Assembly: GCA_034506175.1 (NCBI GenBank)
Contig: JAPDQB010000006.1
Coordinates: 93,112 to 157,111 of the forward strand
Source of the DNA: a candidate division KSB1 bacterium
Lineage (GTDB): Bacteria > Zhuqueibacterota > Zhuqueibacteria > Zhuqueibacterales > Zhuqueibacteraceae
Length of the DNA stretch: 64,000 nucleotides
Direction: 5' to 3'
In this document: one piece after another, positions 7,388 to 16,679 of the stretch
Numbering within the stretch: position 1 is the stretch's first letter
Layout of the letters: every line of letters starts with the position of its first letter
The notes under the pieces: generated by a model
Seen by the model: the letters and a program-made list of their open reading frames with translations, nothing else
Databases searched by the model: none
Told to the model about the DNA's origin: nothing
Translations under genes and position numbers: made by a program

Positions 7388-9499
7388 CTAAAGCCCGGGC
7401 GGTTCCGGTGGCTCATCATCAGCTTCTTTCTCATCATCGTCGTTTTTGTTCTTTTCCTGATCCTTTGGCGGCTTTCTTGATTTTTCTTCCATCTGCTGCC
7501 GGCGCTCCTGTTCCATTTGCCGGTAATTCGGGCGGAATGGCAGGGGCGCTTCGTCACCCGCTTCTTTTTCCGGCTCGGCCTGTATTTCGGTTTCCGCCGG
7601 TGCATCCGGCGTGACCGCCGGCGGCGCGACCGGCTTCGATTGGGCCGGCTGTTCCACGGCCATGACTTTGTGCCGGACGCGCCGCGCCATCGGGGAATCG
7701 GGGTAGGTTTCAATAAGTTTTTTATAGGCCGCCAAGGCTTGTTTGTTGTCTGATAATTCGTTTTCGTAAATCCAGCCCACTGCATAAAGTGTTTGCGCTG
7801 CGTACTGCGAATCCGGCTGGCGCTGCAAAAACTCCTCGTAGAGCCGCACGGCGCGTTCAGGATTTTTTTGCTTGAATAAATTTTCTTCAGCCTGACGAAG
7901 CAGCGAAGGCAGGGTTGGAGAGAGCGCAAGCGTATCGGCCAGGCCAAGCCGGTGCTTCGCGTGCAAACCTTGTGGGGTGCTGCCATAGTTGCGCGCGAGA
8001 ACCTGCAAAATACTGTCGCGCATCGCCAGCGTCGCCGGCGCGTCGCCTAAAATATACGCGAGAGAATACATCGCTTGCGGCGCATATTCGGTTTGCGGAT
8101 AAAACTCGAAGACGTCCAAATATTCCCGCATCGCTGAATCGGGGCGATTGAAATTAAACAAAAAAAGCTCAGCCAGTAAAATTTTATTTTTCGCCAATTC
8201 CGCCGCCACTTTGTCCGGATCTTTTGACGCCAGGCTGCCACTCGTCATTTCGGGCGTGGCGTTTTTTGCGCGCCGCGGTATGCGGCTGATCGGGCGCCGC
8301 TCCTCGCTCGACTTTTTGCCATTGTTTTCATGATCAGCAAGACGTCGGGCCGCCTTGCCCTTTCCGCTCTCCAGTGCCGCAAGCTGCCTTTCCAAAATCG
8401 CCACTGTTTCTCTCAATTTGATGAACGAGGCGATGGCTTTGCTGCGCTGTTCGGCTTCCGCCAATTTTTCGAAACGGCTGCTCTCGCGGCGAACGTTGTC
8501 ATAATTTTCCTTGGCCCTGGCGAAATCGCCGCTGTTTTCATAAATTTCGCCGAGCGCAAAAAAAGCCGCCGCCGAGGCCTCGGTGTGCTGATGATTTTCA
8601 ATAATGGCGCTGTATTGCTTGACCGCCGTTTCGATCTTGCCTTGCATCCTGTTGCATGCGGCAATCTCCAATTTGACGCGCGGCAGATCGCGATGGGTGC
8701 TGAACTCTTTGAGCATCGCATTGAGGGTGGTGAGCGATTGATTGATCTTTTGATGGTTTTTCAGCGCCATCGCATATTGCAAGCGCGCCTCGAATTTCAG
8801 ATTGATGTCGTTTTTAATGGCGGAGCCGGCGCGGCGGAAGGCATTGGCGGCGAGATCGAATTGCTCAAGCTCAACGAAGCATTTTCCCAGTTGCATGTAA
8901 GCCTCGCTGCGGATTTTGGCGTCGCCGAGCTTGCGCCCGGCGGCCTCATACTCCTTTGCGGCCTGAATATATTCTTTGCGGCGGAAATAAATTTCTCCGA
9001 GCAGATAACGCCCCTGATTCACGATCTCGCCTTTTTTCTCGCGCGCTTCCAGTTCTTTCAATGTCTTTTCGGCACCGGCGTAATCATTCAATTCGATATT
9101 GGTTTTGGCCAGCCAGAGCTGGGCGCGCGGCGCCAGCCCGCTTTTCGGATACAGCGTGATCAACTCCTGGAATTTGCGCTGGGCTTTGAGATATTCCTGT
9201 TTGTAAAAAAAACATTCGCCGATCAACAGCAGCGCGTCGTCAACATAGCGCGATTTCGGATGCAGTTGCAGCAGCTTCGAAGCCTTTTCGATGGCCTTGT
9301 CATATTTTTGAATCTCGCCGGCGCCGGGCCGGTCGGCCGTGCCCGTTCGCCGCTTTCGTTCCTCGGCCGCCTCTTTATAAATTTTTTTCGTATTGTAAAA
9401 TGTGTTGTAATAGCCGCCGCAGCCCTGCAAAATCAGCAGCGCCGCAACCGCGGCGGCCAGTGTTGAAAATTTTTTCTTGAAATAACCTTGCCTCTTCAT
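7388..9499 (-). CDS. TPR-repeat lipoprotein
   Basis: Large exported lipoprotein, about 703 aa. A hydrophobic signal ends in the lipobox LILQGCGG, so it should be lipidated and cleaved by LspA. The rest is built from tetratricopeptide repeats in two blocks separated by a basic linker (KSSEERRPISRIPRRAKN) around residue 410. It ends in a Pro/Glu/Lys-rich disordered tail. The repeats resemble BamD/YfiO and CpoB arrays, suggesting an outer-membrane assembly scaffold, but no specific partner can be named. The ATG at 9499 is used; a GTG at 9505 overlaps the upstream sirtuin stop, so translation of the two genes is probably coupled. It is in an operon-like run with the sirtuin and DUF1992 genes. Confidence 0.82.
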   Translation of the reverse strand: MKRQGYFKKKFSTLAAAVAALLILQGCGGYYNTFYNTKKIYKEAAEERKRRTGTADRPGAGEIQKYDKAIEKASKLLQLHPKSRYVDDALLLIGECFFYKQEYLKAQRKFQELITLYPKSGLAPRAQLWLAKTNIELNDYAGAEKTLKELEAREKKGEIVNQGRYLLGEIYFRRKEYIQAAKEYEAAGRKLGDAKIRSEAYMQLGKCFVELEQFDLAANAFRRAGSAIKNDINLKFEARLQYAMALKNHQKINQSLTTLNAMLKEFSTHRDLPRVKLEIAACNRMQGKIETAVKQYSAIIENHQHTEASAAAFFALGEIYENSGDFARAKENYDNVRRESSRFEKLAEAEQRSKAIASFIKLRETVAILERQLAALESGKGKAARRLADHENNGKKSSEERRPISRIPRRAKNATPEMTSGSLASKDPDKVAAELAKNKILLAELFLFNFNRPDSAMREYLDVFEFYPQTEYAPQAMYSLAYILGDAPATLAMRDSILQVLARNYGSTPQGLHAKHRLGLADTLALSPTLPSLLRQAEENLFKQKNPERAVRLYEEFLQRQPDSQYAAQTLYAVGWIYENELSDNKQALAAYKKLIETYPDSPMARRVRHKVMAVEQPAQSKPVAPPAVTPDAPAETEIQAEPEKEAGDEAPLPFRPNYRQMEQERRQQMEEKSRKPPKDQEKNKNDDDEKEADDEPPEPPGL

Positions 9500-9501
9500 G
9501 A

Positions 9502-10239
9502 TCACACCTGTTTAATATAATTGACAAGCGCCGGCAAAATTTCACCGGCTTTGCCTTGCAAAAATTCATTCGCCAGCGGCGTCAACGCCGTTTCTTCGGG
9601 GTTGATTTCGACGACGTACTTCCCGCGCTCGGCGGCAACTTGCGGCAAGGCCGCGGCCGGATACACCACTGCCGAGGTGCCGATCGAGAAAAAAACCTCA
9701 CAGTTTTCCGCCGCAACAAAAGCCTGTTCGAGCGCGTGCTGCGGCAGCATTTCTCCGAACCACACGACGCCGGGGCGATACAGCCCACCACAAGCACAAT
9801 ACGCCAGCCCCTCTCGCCAATTTTCCTTGCCGGCCTCGCATTCGTGATGGCATTCGCGGCAGCGGCTTTTCATGATGTTGCCGTGCAGTTCGTAAACCGC
9901 GCGGCTGCCGGCGCGGCGATGATAGCCATCGACGTTCTGCGTGATCAAAGCAAAATCTTTGAACAGCGCTTCCATCTGCGCCAGGGCGAAATGCCCGGGA
10001 TTCGGCGCGTGTTGCCGCACCGCTTCGCGACGATGATTATACCATTCCCACACCAGTTTGGGATTGCGCTGAAAAGCCTCGGGCGTGGCCAAATTTTCCG
10101 GCCGGTAATTTTTCCACAACCCATTCGGGCCGCGAAAGGTCGACAACCCGCTTTCCGCCGAGATGCCGGCGCCGGTGAGCACGGCGATTTTTGCCTGAGG
10201 TTGCAGGTGCGCCAGCAGAGTCGGGCTAAAATTTTTCAT
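9502..10239 (-). CDS. cobB: Sir2-family NAD-dependent protein deacylase
   Basis: Sirtuin that removes acyl groups from lysines using NAD+. Visible are the NAD-binding GAGISAESG motif, TQNVDG, the catalytic His in ELHGN, and a zinc site made of CREC and a tight CAC pair. The helix carrying WYNHRR supplies the Tyr-x-x-Arg pair that marks SIRT5/CobB-type sirtuins able to take succinyl or malonyl groups. The ATG at 10239 fits the family N-terminus better than the longer frame to 10278, which would run further into the upstream gene. Coordinates overlap both neighbours slightly, suggesting a compact operon. Protein targets are unknown. Confidence 0.92.
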   Translation of the reverse strand: MKNFSPTLLAHLQPQAKIAVLTGAGISAESGLSTFRGPNGLWKNYRPENLATPEAFQRNPKLVWEWYNHRREAVRQHAPNPGHFALAQMEALFKDFALITQNVDGYHRRAGSRAVYELHGNIMKSRCRECHHECEAGKENWREGLAYCACGGLYRPGVVWFGEMLPQHALEQAFVAAENCEVFFSIGTSAVVYPAAALPQVAAERGKYVVEINPEETALTPLANEFLQGKAGEILPALVNYIKQV

Positions 10240-10909
10240 AAAATTTTTGCCGGGGTGAAACCGGAAACTCTCGATCAAATTGCAAAAGAATCTCCGCGCT
10301 GGAAACGTACGGACTGCCGAGCAAGATCACCACCGGCCGGTGATCGCGAATTTCTTTTTCAACCAGCGCCTGATGCAATTGTTGCGCGGCGCCATCGGCG
10401 CGATGGGCCAATTCACTGAGCCGGCTTCGTAAATCGCGGCGCTCGCCCTCGTAGGTTCGGCGCAGCGCCTGCCTTTCTCGCGCCATCGAGCCGTTGGCAC
10501 TCACCTCTTTCCCACGCCTTCGCGCGGAATTTTGTTCCCCTCTCCTTAACAGCGTGGTGATTGGCCAAAGCCACGCGCAGCGTTTTTCCGGCGCCGGCTC
10601 ATTCGAAGTTCTTATCGTCTCATCGTGCAATGTCTGCAAATGATTTAGAAGGTTGCCCAACCGCTGCCGGCAATGCTCGAAAAATCGTTCCAGTTCGCTC
10701 AAGCACATTTCCAATTCTTTTCGCCATAGCAAACAGTCCGGCAAAAAACCGCTGTTTTTCAGAACAAGATAGGCCATCCGATCTTCCGCTCGCAGGCCGA
10801 TTGGCTCGTCAAAAATGAGCGGCTTGCCCTTGCCGGGCAGGCGATCAAATTCACCGGCGGCAATGGCGTCACGGATCTTTTCTTCAGCCAGGCGTTCGAA
10901 GGCGAGCAT
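10226..10909 (-). CDS. DUF1992 (DnaJ homologue C28-like) protein
   Basis: Cytoplasmic protein of 227 aa. The first 70 residues carry the DUF1992 signature: LAEEKIRDAIAAGEFDRLPGKGKP followed by a Pro-rich loop and RMAYLVLKNSGFLPD (quoted as two separate segments). The C-terminal part is charged, helical and probably coiled coil. The domain is found in bacteria and in mitochondrial DNAJC28 and has no settled function. It overlaps the sirtuin gene by 14 bases. The family assignment is confident; any chaperone role would be speculation. Confidence 0.8.
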   Translation of the reverse strand: MLAFERLAEEKIRDAIAAGEFDRLPGKGKPLIFDEPIGLRAEDRMAYLVLKNSGFLPDCLLWRKELEMCLSELERFFEHCRQRLGNLLNHLQTLHDETIRTSNEPAPEKRCAWLWPITTLLRRGEQNSARRRGKEVSANGSMARERQALRRTYEGERRDLRSRLSELAHRADGAAQQLHQALVEKEIRDHRPVVILLGSPYVSSAEILLQFDREFPVSPRQKFYEKF

Positions 10910-10932
10910 GACAGATGAAAATGTTTACAGAA

Positions 10933-11330
10933 TCAACGCCGAAGTTTTATTCGACGTTGATCCGGATTCGCGGGTTCGACGGTAACGCGGCGGGAGAGAT
11001 AATCGATGGTGAGCTTTTGATCGTGCAACAGGCCGCTGCCGATTAGCGCCGCTTCGGATTCCGTCAACATGACCTCGACATGCCGTCGGTTGCCATACCA
11101 TTCGACCCAGCCGGTAAAAGTGAGCTCATTTTTAACGGTGCTATCCGCGTATTCAACGTACGCGCAAAAAGTTGAAGACCGAGCTCAATGGCCAGGGCGA
11201 CAGGCAGGCAAATATCTCCGCTGAAACCAGTATCGATGACGAAAGCCGTGCGGATAGATTTGGCGCCACCCCGAGCGACGAGGCTAATCTTGGGTTGCCG
11301 TTCGCCATTCAGAACGCCGTCGATTTTCAT
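10933..11330 (-). pseudogene. Retropepsin-like aspartic protease, frameshifted
   Basis: Small clan AA aspartic protease of the prokaryotic retropepsin type. The active-site motif FVIDTGFSGD is intact in the first frame. After about 55 residues the frame shifts near 11160, and the second half of the fold is readable in another frame to a stop at 10933, including GWVEWYG, ALIGSGLL and LTIDYLSRRV. Together the two parts give a normal full-length protein of about 130 aa, so one base was lost or gained, or the assembly is wrong here. It overlaps the upstream small gene by four bases, as expected for a translationally coupled pair. Confidence 0.75.
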
Positions 11331-11611
11331 AAATGCGTCCGGGTGTGGAATTTGTGCACAGCACGATAACCGACGCGCTTCAAATAAAAATATTTATCCG
11401 GAAACACGGCCCGAGCTTTTTCGGCGACTTCAATAACGGTATCGCCCATGAAGTACTTGCCGCTGTCCACTTCGATGGCGATGATTTTTCCCTTATATTT
11501 TGGTTCCAGCTTTTTCTTAAGCCGTTTCTCATAAATCGCTTCGCCCTCGGGAACGAGGCGGTCGAGAGCAGGGGCTTGGAAGATTTCTTCTTTCATAATG
11601 GCTGTTGCCAT
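11327..11611 (-). CDS. Small DUF5678-like protein, partner of the aspartic protease
   Basis: A 94-aa protein with a basic N-terminal helix (YEKRLKKKLEPKYKGK) and a compact beta/alpha part containing IAIEVDSGKYFMGDT and EVAEKARAVFPDK. This pattern resembles DUF5678-type proteins, which are often encoded directly before a retropepsin-like protease. The stop overlaps the protease start by four bases. The pair behaves like a small mobile two-gene cassette, but its function is unknown. Confidence 0.6.
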   Translation of the reverse strand: MATAIMKEEIFQAPALDRLVPEGEAIYEKRLKKKLEPKYKGKIIAIEVDSGKYFMGDTVIEVAEKARAVFPDKYFYLKRVGYRAVHKFHTRTHL

Positions 11612-11750
11612 GACGCAACTCCTGGCTTTATGAAATTCAAATGGATGGGTTGATCGTAAACCAAATTAAGCAGAAAAAGCGAGGAAGTCAAGGGCGAAAA
11701 CTCAAAGAACTCAAGGACTGGGCAACGAGTGCGACAGAAGAACTCATATT

Positions 11751-11805
11751 ATTGAGATAGTCCGAGGTCCAAGTCGTTTTTCCGAGGTCGATTGCTGTGC
11801 AGAAT
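11751..11805. repeat. Degenerate AGTCCGAGGTCC repeat in the 11612-11833 gap
   Basis: Contains AGTCCGAGGTCCAAGTCGTT followed by a second CCGAGGTCGAT. It resembles the fuller inverted repeat at 51234-51278 between two ABC permease genes. The remainder of the gap shows no gene or clear promoter. Confidence 0.4.
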
Positions 11806-11833
11806 GAAACGTGGGCGTGGTGATTTTTTGAAT

Positions 11834-12385
11834 TTACCAAAATCTATTGCCCAGGTCTGGCTTCGTTCCGTCGCATAATCTTTCCAGCAACAACAGCGCG
11901 GCGATGCCGACCACGACGCCGGCAAACAGCGCCGGCCACAACATCGCTGGTAATAGATACACAATTTCCACACGGCGCACAATGAAAAATCCGGCGACTA
12001 TGATTTGCGCCAACACATGCGCCAGGGCGCCGGCCAAGCTGACGCCAATGACGCTGAAGTGTTTCGACCCACAAGTTTTGATAGCCGTCATGACGACAAC
12101 AGCAGCGACACCGCCGGCCAGCGACAGCCAAAATCCCGGATTCATGAACGAGCCGATGAAAAAACTGCCGAGCAGCACGCGCAGCAAGGTGACGGCCCAG
12201 GCGCTCGCTGCGCCCAACGTGTACAGCGCCAGCAGCGTCGCGATATTCGCCAGCCCGGGTTTGGCCCACGGCAGCGGCCGCGGCACAATCGCCTCGAAGA
12301 GAAACATCACCAGGCCGAATCCGGCGAGCAGCGCGGTGCGGGTCAGCCATTGCGCCGGCGGGCTTGTTTTAATAAGTGACCGCAT
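11834..12385 (-). CDS. Gx transporter family membrane protein (HepS component I-like)
   Basis: Integral membrane protein of 183 aa with five or six hydrophobic helices and the family features ARG-free PGLANI and Gly-rich GGVAAVVV segments. It belongs to the family once annotated as heptaprenyl diphosphate synthase component I, now named Gx transporters, related to ECF-type substrate-binding membrane subunits. The gene overlaps the NusG domain II gene upstream by 17 bases, a pairing seen in many bacteria, often with FMN transfer or Rnf genes. Neither ApbE nor rnf genes are visible here. The substrate is unknown. Confidence 0.75.
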   Translation of the reverse strand: MRSLIKTSPPAQWLTRTALLAGFGLVMFLFEAIVPRPLPWAKPGLANIATLLALYTLGAASAWAVTLLRVLLGSFFIGSFMNPGFWLSLAGGVAAVVVMTAIKTCGSKHFSVIGVSLAGALAHVLAQIIVAGFFIVRRVEIVYLLPAMLWPALFAGVVVGIAALLLLERLCDGTKPDLGNRFW

Positions 12386-12827
12386 CGCCCCGGCGCTCTA
12401 CCGGCGTTTTTTCGGAAGCCGGCGGCATCTCCGTTGCCGCCTTGCCGCGAATGAAAACGATCATGCGGTTCGGAACACAAACCAGCATTTCACCCGGCCG
12501 CCGCGCCGCGCCTTGTTTGACGCAGACTTGATTCGGGCACGCGCTGCGCCGAACCCGAATGCCGTTGTTCTCGACGCGCAGCGCCATTTCACCGAGCGCG
12601 CCGTGCACTTTGAAATCGGATGAATCCGCCAGATTCACCGCGGCGATTTCATGATTGCCGACAGTGATCACCGCGATGACATTGGCGGCAGCTTTGTCCT
12701 TGGCGCGAACAAAGCCGCCAACCCAAAAACTGCCTACCGCCAGCGCGATAAACAAAACGAAAATGAAACCATCTCCCACCCGCAAAGACAGCAATAAATT
12801 TAAAACCTTTTTCGTTGCCGTTCTCAT
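12369..12827 (-). CDS. NusG domain II-containing exported protein
   Basis: Membrane-anchored protein of about 152 aa from the ATG at 12827. One N-terminal transmembrane helix (VGDGFIFVLFIALAVG) is followed by a NusG_II beta domain with the conserved CPNQVCVKQG cysteine motif and a PNRMIVFI strand. Proteins of this family are exported and usually partnered with Gx transporters, as here, where the genes overlap. The two cysteines may be redox active or bind a cofactor; that is inference. The short Pro/Glu-rich tail is not conserved. Confidence 0.78.
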   Translation of the reverse strand: MRTATKKVLNLLLSLRVGDGFIFVLFIALAVGSFWVGGFVRAKDKAAANVIAVITVGNHEIAAVNLADSSDFKVHGALGEMALRVENNGIRVRRSACPNQVCVKQGAARRPGEMLVCVPNRMIVFIRGKAATEMPPASEKTPVERRGDAVTY

Positions 12828-12867
12828 TTCGTTGCCAGATTCAAACAAAAATTTTTCCTTGCCGGGT

Positions 12868-15180
12868 TCATTCGCGCAACCGCCTCAGCGCTTCGAGGCT
12901 TTGCTGCGCTTTTTGTTTATATTCAAGCGATTGCTTGTGCCTCGGATTGAGGCTCAAGGCTTTGTCCAATTCTTTGATCGCGCCTTCGTAATCATCGGCG
13001 ATAAAAAGGCTGAGGCCGCGCTTGAAATAGCGATCGGTCTGCAGATCGATCTGGCGCTGGCATTCGTCGAGCTTGGCGCGCGCGAGGGCGTTTCTCGGAT
13101 CGCGCTCCAAAATCGTCCGGTAAAATTCAATCGCCTTCAAAAATTGGCTGCGATTGTATTGCGTCTGCGCCTGCTCAAACAACTGCTGGATATTGCTTTG
13201 TGAAAGCGCCTCCTGGCGTTTTTGTTCCGCCAGGCGGTTTCGGGGATCGATGCTCAAAGCCTTGTCAAATTCATCCACCGCTTTATTCCACTCCTTTGCG
13301 TCGAAGTAAATGATGCCCTGGCGGACATGTTCATCAGCTCGGCGGCTGTTGATGGCATTGATACGTTGCAAAAGAGTGCCGGCCTCTTCGTGTCGCGGCA
13401 CCAAATCCAAAATCTGCCGGCTGAGATCACCGGCTTGTGTGTAATCGCCGCGATCAAAGGCCCGTTTGGCGGTTTGCAGTTTTTCGCTCACCTCGCTGTC
13501 GATGCGGCTTTGCAGCAAATTGATGCCGGCTCTGGCGGTTTCATTGGTTGGCTCGAGTTCGAGAACTTCACGATAAACGCGATAGGCGCGGTTGTATTGT
13601 TGTCGCCGGTTGAACCGCTCAGCCTCGGCCAGCCGCCGGGCAATGCGAGCTTTTTGCTCTTCCAACTTCGCTTGCGAAGAATCGAAATAGGCCTGTGCTT
13701 GCTCATAATTCGGCGACAGCGACAATGCCTGCTGAAAATGCTCACGCGCCTTCAAAAAATTTTCCTGCTCGTAATAGCCCAAACCCCGCACAAACATTTT
13801 CTCCGCCTCTTCGTGCTGTCGGGCATAAATTTGATTGAGCAAGTCCTGGGTGTCGGCGTAATTTTTCCCCACCAGCAAAATGCTTTCAAAAAGTTTTCGC
13901 GCCTCGGTATAATTGCCGTCTTCGAACAATTGCATGGCGTTGCGATACTGGCGCTTGATGTAGAGATCGAGCTGCGGCGCCAGCCTGGCAAGACGGCTTT
14001 GCGCAGCCCGATGCTCGCGGTCAATCTGCAGTACGGCGATGTAATTCACCGCGGCCTGCACGTACTTGAGCCGTTTTTCGAGCGCCTGGCCTTCATCCAT
14101 GAGCCTGGCGATGCGCTCGTTTTCCCGCCGGATTTGCGCGGTGAGGGCGCTATCAAGTCGTATGATTTTGGCATTTTCCGGCTCGAAGGATAAATAATGC
14201 TTGAATTGCTTTAGGGCTGAGCGAAAGTTGGCGGATTTGGCCAGCGACATGCCGCGGGCAAGATGCTGGCGAGCGCGCTCGCCCGGCTTGGCGCCGAGAC
14301 GAAAAGCGAGGCCGGAAAAAAATTTTTTTTCTGCAAAGGCATAAACCATGTCAAAACTGTAAGCACTGCCCAATGCTGCCAGGCCGAGTGAAGCTTTTTT
14401 CAGTTTGAAATCAATGATGCCGCCATACAAGGCAAAATGTTGGAAAACCGGCGAAGCCAACCCGAAGCGAGTCACATTATCATCATTGCGCCATTCAAAA
14501 CTCGCGAGCATAGCCGGACCATTCCTGTAAAACCGTGCAGCGGTGCCGGCAACGTAATAAGCCGAGAGCCGTTCCCGGCCAATTGGTACATCACTTGCCT
14601 GCAGCGAAAAAGCCAACGGAAAGCTCGTCAATGGATCATTAAAAATTGAATTATGGTAGGGATCGCGGGATAACGGCAGCCGCACGCCGAGCGGGTGCCA
14701 AATGACGCCGAGTGAGGCACTGGCAAATTCGTCCTGGCGCAAACGATTTCCATGTAGCGCTAATCCGAACGAAAAGGGTTTGCCGAGCGAACGTGCCCAC
14801 CCCAGGCTCGCGCGCTCCAATTTGGTGTTTGCCAGCGGAAATTGCGCCAAACTAAATCCGAAACTTCCAAGCTCCGGCCAATATCCCATCAGCCCGAGCG
14901 CGGATAATTCAAAAGGCCGTTTCGCGGCCAGGACAAACTCGTTTTCGCGCAAACCGGCCAACCCCGCCGGATTCCACAGCGCCGTCGTCGCATCCACTGG
15001 GCCAAGCAATTGCGGCCCGCCGAGGCCGATGGTGCGCGCCGCGCCGCCGGCATTTTGAAACAAGCTTTGGCTCTGGAGAGGTTGAGAAAAAAATAGTGCA
15101 ACAGTAATCAGTGACCAGTAACCAGTTCTCAGTAACCAGCAACGAGAAACCAGCCACCAGCTTCTACATAATAATTTCAC
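12868..15180 (-). CDS. Outer-membrane barrel-TPR fusion protein
   Basis: Exported protein of about 770 aa with two parts. Residues about 40-300 look like a PorV/UPF0164-type outer-membrane barrel: GGAARTIGLGG, TTALWNPAGL and alternating aromatic strands. The remainder is a long array of TPR-like repeats (about 10), many ending in YxxAL and LDPRN-type turns, to a charged C-terminus. A GTG at 15180 is preferred; it overlaps the end of the cyclase gene, and a TTG at 15207 is upstream. The signal peptide region is encoded by a run of degenerate CTGGTTACTG repeats. A barrel that carries its own TPR scaffold suggests a periplasmic organiser of other exported proteins. The partner is unknown. Confidence 0.78.
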   Translation of the reverse strand: MKLLCRSWWLVSRCWLLRTGYWSLITVALFFSQPLQSQSLFQNAGGAARTIGLGGPQLLGPVDATTALWNPAGLAGLRENEFVLAAKRPFELSALGLMGYWPELGSFGFSLAQFPLANTKLERASLGWARSLGKPFSFGLALHGNRLRQDEFASASLGVIWHPLGVRLPLSRDPYHNSIFNDPLTSFPLAFSLQASDVPIGRERLSAYYVAGTAARFYRNGPAMLASFEWRNDDNVTRFGLASPVFQHFALYGGIIDFKLKKASLGLAALGSAYSFDMVYAFAEKKFFSGLAFRLGAKPGERARQHLARGMSLAKSANFRSALKQFKHYLSFEPENAKIIRLDSALTAQIRRENERIARLMDEGQALEKRLKYVQAAVNYIAVLQIDREHRAAQSRLARLAPQLDLYIKRQYRNAMQLFEDGNYTEARKLFESILLVGKNYADTQDLLNQIYARQHEEAEKMFVRGLGYYEQENFLKAREHFQQALSLSPNYEQAQAYFDSSQAKLEEQKARIARRLAEAERFNRRQQYNRAYRVYREVLELEPTNETARAGINLLQSRIDSEVSEKLQTAKRAFDRGDYTQAGDLSRQILDLVPRHEEAGTLLQRINAINSRRADEHVRQGIIYFDAKEWNKAVDEFDKALSIDPRNRLAEQKRQEALSQSNIQQLFEQAQTQYNRSQFLKAIEFYRTILERDPRNALARAKLDECQRQIDLQTDRYFKRGLSLFIADDYEGAIKELDKALSLNPRHKQSLEYKQKAQQSLEALRRLRE
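15102..15163. repeat. CCAGTAACCAGT degenerate repeats
   Basis: Several imperfect copies of a roughly 10-base unit (AGTAACCAG and variants such as AGTGACCAG and GAAACCAGCC) in tandem. They overlap the 5' coding end of the barrel-TPR gene and encode part of its signal peptide. A similar, weaker run is at 40557-40594. Confidence 0.6.
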
Positions 15181-16636
15181 GATCGTAGTCAATCTCGCAA
15201 ATATCAACCGGCTTCATCCGGTTTCTGACGTAAATCGGCTCCAAGCGCGTAAAGGCATAGTGGCCGTTCAGACGGCGGGTCAAGCTGTATTCGACGACGA
15301 TTTGGCCAGCACGGGCCAGGCTGCACAAACGGTTGGCGATATTCACCACGTCACCGATCACGGTGTAATCCATGCGGTTTTTCGAACCCATTTTCCCCAT
15401 CACCGCCAAACCGTGATTGATGCCGATGCCGACCCACAGCGGCAGCTCGCCGGCGGCGTCGCGTTGTTTGTTCAGCTCGCGCACCGCGCGTTGAATCTCC
15501 ACCGCGGCGCGCACCGCGTTCTCGACGCTTTTCGGGCCTTGAAACAGCGCCATGATTTGATCGCCCATGAATTTGTCCACCACCCCGCCGTTGGCTTCGA
15601 TGATCTGCGTCTGCACGTTGAAATAAATATTAATAAGCTTGATGATTTGTTCCGGCTCGGAAAGCTCGGCGTAGGTCGAAAAATTGCGGATGTCGGAGAA
15701 AAAAATCGTCGTGTAGCGCCGGTCGCCCTCCTGCGACTCCATGGCGCCGCGGCCGCCTTGAATCATCTCCACCGTCAGCTTGGAAACGAATTTTTGCATC
15801 TGCACTTTTTCACGCAGGTGTGTCACCATGTTGTTGAATTCGCGCACGAGCTGGCCAAGCTCGTCTTTGCTGCGCGGCTCGACGCGAACCTCCAAATTGC
15901 CGCCACCGACTTCGCGGGCCAGGCGCGACAACTCGTGAATTTGGTTGACCATTTTGCGGGCGAAAAAATAGATCAGCCACACCGAGACGATGATGACGAG
16001 CGCCGCATAGGAAAAAATCAGCTTTTTGGCATTATTCAACGGCGCATCTATAAAATTTTTGGAAAAACCGACGCCGGCATAGCCCAGGGGAATCTTACGA
16101 GCCTGATCTCTGTCCAATTGCAAAATGGGATAATAATACTCATAAAATTGATTGTTTTCGCGAAAAAGCATTTTTTCGCTTTTGAACAATTCGGTAATTT
16201 CCGCCGGGCGCAAAATCCCGCCGCGCTTAGGCTCGCCGAGATCGCTGTGCGCGATCAGTGAATCGCGGCGGTTTTTGACGAAAATATATTCCAAGCCGTC
16301 GACGTTCATGTTTTTTGTGCGCAACACTTCAGTGGTCACTTCATCCAGCCGCGCCGGCACCAGAACGCTCTCCAGCATCGGGGCGCGTACGTTTTGGCTC
16401 AACTTCTTGAGCAGCACGGCGCAAGTGTTTTCCGCGGCTTTGGTCAACACCCGGCGTTCGCCAGGCAGAATCAGCATGCTGTAGGTAAAAATCACCAGCA
16501 CGACGATGACGGCGATGTTGATGCTCAGCTTGAATTTGATTTCAAGCGAGCTGAAGAGCTCTGCGCCGCGCGCGATGAAACCCCGCAGCCCGGTACGCAG
16601 ACGGTCGATTTGTTCATCCCAAAACGCCAAACTCAT
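15164..16636 (-). CDS. Membrane adenylate cyclase with HAMP domain
   Basis: Class III nucleotide cyclase, about 490 aa. Two transmembrane helices (around residues 45-65 and 205-230) flank an extracytoplasmic sensor domain, followed by a HAMP linker and a cyclase catalytic domain. The catalytic domain shows the metal-binding FSDIRNFS and GDQIMALF, the Lys in VVDKFMGD and Asp in MDYTVIGD that select ATP, and the Asn/Arg pair in NIANRL. All key residues for an active homodimeric adenylate cyclase are present. It should make cAMP in response to an unknown periplasmic signal. The ATG at 16636 is used. It overlaps the downstream barrel-TPR gene, so the two are probably co-expressed. Confidence 0.9.
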   Translation of the reverse strand: MSLAFWDEQIDRLRTGLRGFIARGAELFSSLEIKFKLSINIAVIVVLVIFTYSMLILPGERRVLTKAAENTCAVLLKKLSQNVRAPMLESVLVPARLDEVTTEVLRTKNMNVDGLEYIFVKNRRDSLIAHSDLGEPKRGGILRPAEITELFKSEKMLFRENNQFYEYYYPILQLDRDQARKIPLGYAGVGFSKNFIDAPLNNAKKLIFSYAALVIIVSVWLIYFFARKMVNQIHELSRLAREVGGGNLEVRVEPRSKDELGQLVREFNNMVTHLREKVQMQKFVSKLTVEMIQGGRGAMESQEGDRRYTTIFFSDIRNFSTYAELSEPEQIIKLINIYFNVQTQIIEANGGVVDKFMGDQIMALFQGPKSVENAVRAAVEIQRAVRELNKQRDAAGELPLWVGIGINHGLAVMGKMGSKNRMDYTVIGDVVNIANRLCSLARAGQIVVEYSLTRRLNGHYAFTRLEPIYVRNRMKPVDICEIDYDREIIM

Positions 16637-16679
16637 GATGACCAACCTCTTTTGCAGTCAAAACTCGATGCGGGCGGTC

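Noticed and set aside
8330..9466. 378-codon open frame on the plus strand
   Set aside because: Antisense to the TPR lipoprotein; Phe/Gly-rich shadow composition.
13222..14193. 323-codon open frame on the plus strand
   Set aside because: Antisense to the TPR array of the barrel-TPR protein.
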